Position numbers and translations under genes: made by a program. 64,000 nucleotides of DNA from Amycolatopsis sacchari (GTDB lineage: Bacteria > Actinomycetota > Actinomycetes > Mycobacteriales > Pseudonocardiaceae), in contig NZ_FORP01000016.1 in NCBI RefSeq assembly GCF_900114035.1, forward strand, positions 89,717 to 153,716. Reading direction: 5' to 3'. The notes below the pieces were generated by a model. The model saw only the letters and a program-made list of their open reading frames with translations, made no database searches and was not told the origin of the DNA. Shown here piece by piece: positions 58,161 through 64,000 of this stretch (the stretch's first letter is position 1; each line of letters starts with the position of its first letter).

Positions 58161-58921
58161 CGCTGTTCGACGACCTCGGCGAGGACGTGCCGCTGCGCGG
58201 GCTCCCGGAGCGGGTGGTGTCGCTGGTGCCGTCGCTGACGGAGGCGGTGGCGACCACGGTGCCGGGCGTGCTGGTGGGTGCGACGGACTACTGCACGCAT
58301 CCATCCGATTTGGACGTTCCCCGGGTCGGGGGTTCCAAGTACCCGAAGCTCGACAGGGTGTTCGAGCTGAGCCCGGACCTCGTGCTGGCCAACTCGGAGG
58401 AGAACCGGCCCGAGGACGTGGAACGCTTGCGTGCCAACGGGTTCCCGGTGTGGGTCACCGAGGCGCCCGCGACGGTGCCGCACGCGCTGGCGTCCCTGCG
58501 GCGCCTGCTGACCCAGGCCTTCGAGGTGGACGAGCCGCGCTGGCTCGTCGAGGCGGAGGAGCTGTGGCGCGAGACGCGGCCGGTGCGGCGCCGGGCCGTG
58601 GTGCCGGTGTGGCGGAAGCCGTGGGTGATCCTCGGGCGGGACACGTTCGGCGGCGACGTGCTGCGCCGGCTGGGAGTGTCCATTGTGTACGGCTCGGAGG
58701 CCGACCGGTACCCGCGCCCGAAGCTCGACGAACTGCGGTCGTGGTTCGCCGAGGGGGCCGCGGACCTGCTGGTGCTGCCCGACGAGCCGTACCTGTTCAC
58801 CGCGGAGGACGGGCCCGAGGCGTTCCCCGGCGTGCCGTACGTGCTGGTGTCCGGGCGGTACCTGACCTGGTACGGGCCTTCGCTGGTCGCGGCACACGCC
58901 GAACTAAGCGCGGTGCTCTGA
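58157..58921 (+). CDS. BtuF/FepB-like helical-backbone binding protein without signal peptide
   Basis: 254 residues. RVVSLVPSLTEAVATTVPG, LVGATDYCTHPSDLDVPRVG, DRVFELSPDLVLANSEENRP and LGVSIVYGSEADRYP follow the class III substrate-binding-protein fold (helical backbone metal receptor). There is no signal peptide or lipobox and no ABC permease nearby, so it should be cytoplasmic. ATG overlaps the DUF4326 stop. Its end overlaps the convergent prolyl aminopeptidase gene by 18 bp. Confidence 0.85.
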   Translation: MTLFDDLGEDVPLRGLPERVVSLVPSLTEAVATTVPGVLVGATDYCTHPSDLDVPRVGGSKYPKLDRVFELSPDLVLANSEENRPEDVERLRANGFPVWVTEAPATVPHALASLRRLLTQAFEVDEPRWLVEAEELWRETRPVRRRAVVPVWRKPWVILGRDTFGGDVLRRLGVSIVYGSEADRYPRPKLDELRSWFAEGAADLLVLPDEPYLFTAEDGPEAFPGVPYVLVSGRYLTWYGPSLVAAHAELSAVL

Positions 58922-59869
58922 CCGTCGGAACTCGTCCGTCGCGACGCGGAGCTGCTTCAGCGTTTCCGGTTCCGTCACGGCGTGCCCCGCGTTGTTGACC
59001 AGGCACAACCGCGCGCCCGGCCAAGCCTGGTACAGCTCGTAGGCCGTCGCCGGCGGGCACACGACGTCGTACCGCCCCTGCACGATGAACCCCGGGATGC
59101 CAGCCAGCCGCCCGGCGTCCCGGATCAACTGGCCCTCCTCCAGCCAGGCGCCGTGCGTGAAGTAGTGCACCCCGGCGCGCGCGAACGTCAGCGCGAACCC
59201 CGGCTCCCGGTGCGCGTTCCGGAGCCGTTCGTCCGGGATGAGGGTGCCGATCGAGCCCTCCCAGCTGCTCCACGCGACCGCGGCGGCCTCGCGGGTGCGG
59301 GGATCGGCGAGCAGTTCCGCGTACCCGGCCAGCGGATCGTCCCGGCGCTCAGGCGGGAGGGGCTCGAGGAACTCAGCCCAATACTCCGGGTACAGCTGCG
59401 CCGCGCCGCCGCGGTAGAGCCAGTCCAGCTCGCGCTGCCGCACCGTGAACACCCCACGCAGCACCATTTCGGACACCCGCCGCGGATGCGTCTCGACGTA
59501 GGCCAGTGCGAGCGTCGCGCCCCACGAACCGCCGAACACGAGCCATCGCTCGATGCCGAGGTGTTCCCGCAGGCGCTCCATGTCCGCCACCAGGTGCCAC
59601 GTGGTGTTCACCGCGAGATCGGTTTCCGGGGCGGTGATGGAGGGCACGCTGCGCCCCGCGCCGCGCTGGTCGAACAACACGATCCGGTAAGCCGACGGGT
59701 CGAAGTGCCGTCGTGACAACGGTGACGTCCCCGCGCCGGGACCGCCGTGCAGCACGACCGCGGGCTTCCCCTCGGGGTTGCCGCAGACCTCCCAGTACAC
59801 GCGGTTGCCGTCGCCCACGTCCAGCAGGCCGCTGTCGTAGGGCCTCAACGGCGGGTAAAGGGCGTCCAT
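58904..59869 (-). CDS. pip: prolyl aminopeptidase
   Basis: 321-residue alpha/beta hydrolase. LHGGPGAGTSPLSRRHFDP and VLFDQRGAGRSVP are the S33 family oxyanion motifs, GGSWGATLALAY holds the nucleophile serine, VQGRYDVVCPP the aspartate and NNAGHAV the histidine. It removes N-terminal proline from peptides in the cytoplasm. ATG at 59869 (MDALYPPLRPYDSGLLDV) matches the usual family N-terminus. Confidence 0.94.
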   Translation of the reverse strand: MDALYPPLRPYDSGLLDVGDGNRVYWEVCGNPEGKPAVVLHGGPGAGTSPLSRRHFDPSAYRIVLFDQRGAGRSVPSITAPETDLAVNTTWHLVADMERLREHLGIERWLVFGGSWGATLALAYVETHPRRVSEMVLRGVFTVRQRELDWLYRGGAAQLYPEYWAEFLEPLPPERRDDPLAGYAELLADPRTREAAAVAWSSWEGSIGTLIPDERLRNAHREPGFALTFARAGVHYFTHGAWLEEGQLIRDAGRLAGIPGFIVQGRYDVVCPPATAYELYQAWPGARLCLVNNAGHAVTEPETLKQLRVATDEFRRSEHRA

Positions 59870-59976
59870 ACCGCACCACTCTGCCGGACCTCCGGCTCCC
59901 GCCTCACAGGGTGTTCCCCTTCGGGTCAGGTACGTTCGACGCGGAATACCGCTTCGCCTTCCCCGAAAGGTCCTCA

Positions 59977-60921
59977 ATGTCCGCAGTGACATATTTCGAG
60001 GCAATTGTCGTCGGCGCCCTGCAGGGTGTGTCGGAATTGTTCCCGGTGTCCAGTCTCGGGCACAGCATTCTGCTGCCCGCGTGGATCGGCGGGAAATGGG
60101 CGCAGGACCTCAGCATGGGCAAGGACTCGCCGTACCTGGCGGTCCTCGTCGCGATGCACGTCGCCACGGCGCTCGCGCTCGTCGTGTTCTTCCGCCGGGA
60201 CTGGGTGCGGATCGTGCGCGGGCTGTGGACCTCCATCCGCGACCGCGAGGTCGCCGACCCCGACCAGCGGCTCGCGTGGCTGCTCGTGCTGGCCACCATC
60301 CCGGTCGGCATCGCCGGGCTGCTGCTGGAAAGCGCGTTGCGCAACTTCCTCGGCAAACCGGTGCCCACGGCGATCTTCCTCGCGCTCAACGGCGCGGTCC
60401 TGCTCGCCGTGGAACGGTTCGGCCGGGCGAAGCAGGAAGCGCCGCCGGTGCCGGCCGCCGCCGAACAGACGATCGACTTCTCCGCCGAGGTCACCATGCC
60501 GATGCGGGCCATCAGCGTCGAGGAGGCGTCGGACCGGCGGCTGTCCAGGCTCGGCGTCGGCGAGGCCGTGCTGATCGGCGCGGCCCAGATACTGGCGCTG
60601 TTCCCCGGGATCAGCCGGTCCGGCATCACGATGGTGGCGGGCCTGCGCCGCGGCCTGAGCCACGAGGACTCGGCCCGGTTCGCGTTCCTCCTCGCCACGC
60701 CGGTGATCCTCGCCGCGGGGGTGCTCAAGATGCCGTCGCTGTTCACCGAGGAAAACCGCGCGTCACTCGGCCCCGCGCTCGCCGGCAGCATTGTCGCGGG
60801 TGTCGCCGCGTATATCGCCGTCCGATTCCTGACCTCGTATTTCGAGACGCGCACGCTGACGCCGTTCGCGATTTACTGCGTGGTCGCCGGAATCGCCAGC
60901 CTGGGATATTTCCTGGTATGA
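59977..60921 (+). CDS. uppP: undecaprenyl-diphosphatase
   Basis: 314-residue polytopic enzyme of the BacA/UppP family. The first active-site region reads ALQGVSELFPVSSLGHSIL and the second FPGISRSGITMVAGL. It recycles the lipid carrier for peptidoglycan by releasing undecaprenyl phosphate. The loop before the second motif is long (about residues 150-190), a variant form. ATG at 59977 has GAAAGG upstream. The next gene starts inside its stop (ATGA). Confidence 0.93.
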   Translation: MSAVTYFEAIVVGALQGVSELFPVSSLGHSILLPAWIGGKWAQDLSMGKDSPYLAVLVAMHVATALALVVFFRRDWVRIVRGLWTSIRDREVADPDQRLAWLLVLATIPVGIAGLLLESALRNFLGKPVPTAIFLALNGAVLLAVERFGRAKQEAPPVPAAAEQTIDFSAEVTMPMRAISVEEASDRRLSRLGVGEAVLIGAAQILALFPGISRSGITMVAGLRRGLSHEDSARFAFLLATPVILAAGVLKMPSLFTEENRASLGPALAGSIVAGVAAYIAVRFLTSYFETRTLTPFAIYCVVAGIASLGYFLV

Positions 60922-61817
60922 CCGTCCCGCTTTCCTGGGGGCGGATCCTCACGGCCTGGACGCCCGACGTCCCGGCGATCGTCTTCGTCCTGCTGCTCGG
61001 CGGCGGCTACCTGTTCGCCGCGCGCCGGGTCCCGGCGTGGCCGCGCGGCAGGACCACGGCGTTCCTCGCGGGGCTGGCCACGGTCCTGCTGCTGACGTGC
61101 TCGTTCCTCGGCGTCTACGACGACGCGTTGTTCTGGGTGCGGGCACTGCAGGTCGTGGTGCTGCTGATGGTCACCCCGCTGCTGCTGGCGCTGGGCGCCC
61201 CGCTGACGCTCGTGCTCGCGACGGTGCCGTTCGCGGACCGGCTGCGCCGCATCGGGCGCGGGACCCTCGCGCGGGCGCTCACGTTCCCGCTGGTGATCAC
61301 GGTCCTGCTGATCGTGCCACCGTTCCTGATCTACCTGACGCCGCTGTACGAGCTGACGCTGCGGCACGGCGCGATCGACGAGCTGGTCCGGCTCCTGCTG
61401 GTCTGCTGCGGGTTCTGCTACTTCTGGACGCGGCTGCGGCTCGATCCGACGCCGCGTGAGGACCACCACCTGGTGTCGTTCGGCATCAGCTTCGCCGAGG
61501 TCGTCGTCGACGCCGCGCTCGGTCTCGTGCTGTGGCTCGGGCCGCTGCGGGCGGCGGGCTACTACCACGCGCTGGCCCGCACGTGGGGTCCCGACCTGCG
61601 CACCGACCAGATCGTCGGCGCCGGGATCCTGTGGATCGGCGGCGACCTCGCCGGCCTGCCGTTCGTCGGCGCGCTGTTCACGCGCTGGATGCGTGACGAC
61701 GACCGGCAGGCGAAGGAGATCGACCGCACGCTCGACGAGCAGGAGGACGCCGGTTCGGGTCTGTGGTGGGAGAACGACCCCCAGCTCGCCGAGCGGTTCA
61801 GGCGCCGCCGTCAGTGA
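60918..61817 (+). CDS. CtaG-family cytochrome c oxidase assembly protein
   Basis: 299-residue polytopic protein of the caa3_CtaG family: helices with [20 protein letters not shown] (written here as [17 protein letters not shown]), [19 protein letters not shown], and [13 protein letters not shown], then [16 protein letters not shown]. Polar C-terminal tail. It aids copper insertion or oxidase assembly. Translationally coupled to uppP, an odd but common actinobacterial pairing of envelope genes. It overlaps the convergent panB gene by 7 bp. Confidence 0.88.
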   Translation: MTVPLSWGRILTAWTPDVPAIVFVLLLGGGYLFAARRVPAWPRGRTTAFLAGLATVLLLTCSFLGVYDDALFWVRALQVVVLLMVTPLLLALGAPLTLVLATVPFADRLRRIGRGTLARALTFPLVITVLLIVPPFLIYLTPLYELTLRHGAIDELVRLLLVCCGFCYFWTRLRLDPTPREDHHLVSFGISFAEVVVDAALGLVLWLGPLRAAGYYHALARTWGPDLRTDQIVGAGILWIGGDLAGLPFVGALFTRWMRDDDRQAKEIDRTLDEQEDAGSGLWWENDPQLAERFRRRRQ

Positions 61818-62671
61818 AAGGCGTGCTCCGGCGCGGGGAACTCGCCGCGGCGCACCTCGTCCGCGAACGCCGTGACCGCGCCGGAGAGGACCCCGGCGAG
61901 GTCGGCGTAGCGCTTGACGAACCGGGGCGCCTTGCCGCGCCGCAGGCCCGCCATGTCCTGCCACACCAGCACTTGCGCGTCGCAGTCGGGCCCGGCGCCG
62001 ATGCCGACCGTCGGGATCTTCAGCTCGTGCGTGATCCGCTTGGCGACCTCGGCGGGCACCATCTCCATGACCACCGCGAACGCCCCGGCCTCCTGTAGCG
62101 CGAGCGCGTCGGCGACCAGCGCGTCACCGGCGTCGCCGCGGCCCTGCACCCGGTAGCCGCCGAGGTTGTGTTCGCTCTGCGGGGTGAACCCGATGTGCCC
62201 CATCACGGGGACGCCGGCGGTGGTGAGCGCTTCGACGTGCGGCGCGAACCGCCGTCCGCCTTCGAGCTTCACCGCGTGCGCGAGGCCCTCCTTCATGAAC
62301 CGCACCGCGGTCGCGAGCGCCTGTTCGGGGGAGAGCTGGTACGAGCCGAACGGCAGGTCCGCCACCACGAGCGCCCGCTTGGCCGCGCGGGTGACCGCGC
62401 GGACCAGTGGCAGCAGCTCGTCGACCGTGACCGGCAGGGAGGTCTCGTAGCCGAACACGTTGTTGGCGGCCGAATCCCCGACGAGCAGCACGGGGATCCC
62501 GGCCTCGTCGAACAGTTCGGCGGTGTACATGTCGTAGGTGGTGAGCATGGGCCACGGTTCGCCGCGGTCCTTGAGCTCCTGGAGGTGGTGGATGCGCACC
62601 TTCTTGGCGGGTGCGCTCCGCTGGACGCCGCTGCCGTAGGGCGCGGCGGTCTCACCAGTGGGGGTGGACAT
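61811..62671 (-). CDS. panB: 3-methyl-2-oxobutanoate hydroxymethyltransferase
   Basis: 286-residue PanB barrel enzyme of pantothenate synthesis. [20 protein letters not shown] and [20 protein letters not shown] open it, [20 protein letters not shown] holds the metal-binding Asp, ADLPFGSYQ and AVKLEGG follow, GHIGFTPQS, and [21 protein letters not shown] is the C-terminal signature. It transfers a hydroxymethyl group from methylenetetrahydrofolate to ketoisovalerate. ATG at 62671. No panC or panD is adjacent. Confidence 0.95.
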   Translation of the reverse strand: MSTPTGETAAPYGSGVQRSAPAKKVRIHHLQELKDRGEPWPMLTTYDMYTAELFDEAGIPVLLVGDSAANNVFGYETSLPVTVDELLPLVRAVTRAAKRALVVADLPFGSYQLSPEQALATAVRFMKEGLAHAVKLEGGRRFAPHVEALTTAGVPVMGHIGFTPQSEHNLGGYRVQGRGDAGDALVADALALQEAGAFAVVMEMVPAEVAKRITHELKIPTVGIGAGPDCDAQVLVWQDMAGLRRGKAPRFVKRYADLAGVLSGAVTAFADEVRRGEFPAPEHAFH

Positions 62672-62828
62672 CGTCGTCGACCAACCTTCCCTCGAGGCCC
62701 TCGCCGGGTCCCCGGGTCGTGGATCTGGGAAGTCCAGCGTGACACCGGGACACCGGCGGGCGCGAGCGCGTGCGATGAGCTTCACACGGCGCGGTGACCC
62801 GGGAGGCGCGAATTCCGTTGCGCCCCAG

Positions 62829-62847
62829 GACAATTCCCCGAATTGTC
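62829..62847. promoter_or_regulatory. perfect inverted repeat upstream of DinB-family gene
   Basis: GACAATTC-CCC-GAATTGTC is a perfect 8-3-8 palindrome, 51 bp before the DinB-family start codon and in an otherwise GC-rich 227-bp gap shared with panB. CATGAT at 62862-62867 could be the -10. It is a good operator candidate for an unlinked repressor. Confidence 0.6.
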
Positions 62848-62898
62848 AGTACCCCCTGGCATGATCCCCCCAAAACCACCTCAGAGAGGAGCCCGGAA

Positions 62899-63462
62899 AT
62901 GCCCGTGCACGTCCACCCGGTCCGCGACGAACGCGAAGGTCTGCTCGCCTTCCTGGCCCAGCAGCGGTACGTCCTGCGTCTCGCGGCGCACGGCCTCACC
63001 GACGAGCAGGCGCGGATTCGGACCACCGCAAGCGCTTTGAGCATCGGCGGCCTGCTGAAACACGCGGCGAGGACGGAGCGGGGGTGGATGGCGAGGGTGC
63101 TGCAACGCAGACCACCGGACCAGTCGGGTGATTTCGAACTGGCGAGCGATGAGACGTTGGATAGTGTCCTGGCGGAGTACGGTCAGGTGGGCCGCGAAAC
63201 GGAGGAGGTGGTGGCCGGCATCCCGGATCTGGGCCATCCCGTGCCGGTGCCCCGCGCGGCCCCGTGGTTCCCGGCGGAGGTCGAAGCCTGGTCGCTGCGG
63301 TGGGTCCTGCTGCACCTGATCCAGGAGACGGCGAGGCACGCCGGCCACGCCGACATCATCAGAGAACACCTGGACGGCGCGAAGGCCTTCGAACTCATGG
63401 CAGCAGCCGAATCCTGGCCCGATTCGCGGGGGATCCAGCCGTGGGGCCGGGAGGAGGGGTGA
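62899..63462 (+). CDS. DinB-family (DUF664) metal-binding protein
   Basis: 187-residue four-helix DinB-like protein. GLLKHAARTERGWM supplies a first histidine, and HLIQETARHAGHADIIREHL the second and third, the normal metal triad. Such proteins are often thiol-dependent (mycothiol or bacillithiol) transferases. ATG at 62899 has AGAGGAG upstream. Monocistronic, with a palindromic operator candidate upstream. Confidence 0.88.
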   Translation: MPVHVHPVRDEREGLLAFLAQQRYVLRLAAHGLTDEQARIRTTASALSIGGLLKHAARTERGWMARVLQRRPPDQSGDFELASDETLDSVLAEYGQVGRETEEVVAGIPDLGHPVPVPRAAPWFPAEVEAWSLRWVLLHLIQETARHAGHADIIREHLDGAKAFELMAAAESWPDSRGIQPWGREEG

Positions 63463-63639
63463 CGGTCGTGCCCGCTGGGGGACGAGTTCTTCCGCGGTCG
63501 ATCGGTCGGCACGCTGCCATCCCGCAAGCGCTTGCGCCGCCTCCGCCGGTCGAGGCCGTGGTAGCGCGGTCTAGCTGTGATGTCCAGGGACGTTGTCCCG
63601 GGTTGAGGTGACTGGTGACGGCCTGTCGTGCAGACAGGT

Positions 63640-63699
63640 GAAGGCCTCCGGATGTGAAGTGGAGCTGTCGGGGAACCGCTTCACCGACTGGAGGCCTTC
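63640..63699 (+). repeat. stem-loop hiding the transposase start
   Basis: GAAGGCCTCC (63640-63649) pairs perfectly with GGAGGCCTTC (63690-63699), which ends at the GTG. Inside, GTGAAG (63654-63659) pairs with CTTCAC (63679-63684). The right arm contains the GGAGG ribosome-binding site. A second hairpin, CCTGTC/GACAGG, is at 63622-63638. Confidence 0.7.
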
Positions 63700-64000
63700 G
63701 TGTCCCACCCTAACGCCACCCTGACCCCACGCACCCGGCTCCGACTCGCCCAGCTGATTGTCGAACAGGGCTGGACCTGCACCGCAGCGGCGAAGATGTT
63801 CATGGTCGCCGCGAAAACCGCGGCCACGTGGGCCGACCGCTACCGGCGCGAAGGCGCCGCCGGGATGGCCGAGCGCAGCTGCCGCCCGCACCACAGCCCG
63901 GCCAAAACCTCGCCCGCACTGGTGCGGCAGATCGTGCGACTGCGGTGGCGGCAGCGGCTGGGCCCGGTCCAGATCGCCGGCCGGCTCGCCCTGCCCGCCT
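63700..64000 (+). CDS. IS481-family transposase, N-terminal part
   Basis: About 100 residues from GTG at 63700 until the window ends. SHPNATLTPRTRLRLAQLIV and WADRYRREGAAGMAERSCRP, then HHSPAKTSPALVRQIVRLRW and RLGPVQIAGRLALPA are the helix-turn-helix and linker of IS481 transposases. The DDE catalytic domain lies outside the window. The start is the one sequestered by the stem-loop. Confidence 0.88.
   Translation, partial: MSHPNATLTPRTRLRLAQLIVEQGWTCTAAAKMFMVAAKTAATWADRYRREGAAGMAERSCRPHHSPAKTSPALVRQIVRLRWRQRLGPVQIAGRLALPA

Larger units (their letters stand above)
63576..64000 (+). mobile_element. IS481-family insertion sequence, left part (cut by window edge)
   Basis: A transposase with IS481 features starts at 63700. 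Upstream, TGTGATGTCC at 63576 is a plausible terminal repeat (family ends begin TGT). It is preceded by TCTAGC (63570-63575), matching the NCTAGN target duplicated by IS481. The right end lies beyond the window. The left boundary is inferred from the target motif. Confidence 0.7.

Overview
The window is a very GC-rich actinomycete chromosome segment. GTG and even TTG starts are frequent, ATGA/GTGA stop-start overlaps are common, and many genes appear to be leaderless, with a TAnnnT hexamer 6-8 nt before the start codon. Gene content (AdnA-AdnB, fused RNase H/CobC-type phosphatase, moxR2-type locus, IdeR-like and DasR-like boxes, SCO6745-family protein) points to Pseudonocardiaceae, most likely Amycolatopsis or a close relative. 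This is an inference from gene content, not a database match.

Left part (1-16.7 kb): a racemase-family enzyme and an NCS1 permease, facing a GntR regulator across tandem TTTGGtATACCAAA operators; a secreted DUF11 protein; a DUF3224/winged-helix pair facing a WYL regulator; a HemD-like gene; an iron-box-controlled siderophore-interacting protein; an alkyltransferase-like gene; the AdnA-AdnB DNA-end resection motor-nuclease; a decayed deazaflavin nitroreductase-like gene; and a TrkA-N potassium channel. From 17.3 to 30.9 kb lies a locus resembling M. tuberculosis Rv3689-Rv3695 (DUF7847-like membrane protein, DUF4129, DUF4350, MoxR, DUF58, then SpoIIM facing RDD). Here it is split by a DasR-type chitinase-like gene and a MazF-like toxin-antitoxin pair, and it is bracketed by two paralogous zinc metallopeptidases. 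Two TetR regulators, each facing a likely target gene, follow.

Middle (30.9-46 kb): an M16 peptidase pair with NudC and a small membrane protein; a gluconate permease/kinase operon facing its GntR regulator; cobD, SURF1, a fructosamine-kinase-like gene and a low-molecular-weight phosphatase; the Nif3 / zinc-ribbon / RNase H-phosphatase operon; an anion-permease-like gene; and the RNase P RNA gene rnpB.

Right part (46-64 kb): the most distinctive item is a seven-to-eight gene type IV secretion-like cluster (46.5-54.9 kb). It has small two-helix membrane proteins, a VirB4-like ATPase, a VirB6/TrbL-like polytopic protein, a VirB8/TcpC-like protein and a two-domain cell-wall hydrolase, but no relaxase, coupling protein, integrase or origin of transfer in view. 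It ends at a strong hairpin terminator shared with a convergent MinD/CooC-like ATPase pair. Housekeeping genes follow: an RNB ribonuclease, DUF4326, a BtuF-like protein without signal peptide, a prolyl aminopeptidase, uppP, ctaG, panB and a DinB-family gene. The window closes inside the left end of an IS481-family insertion sequence that sits at a CTAG target.
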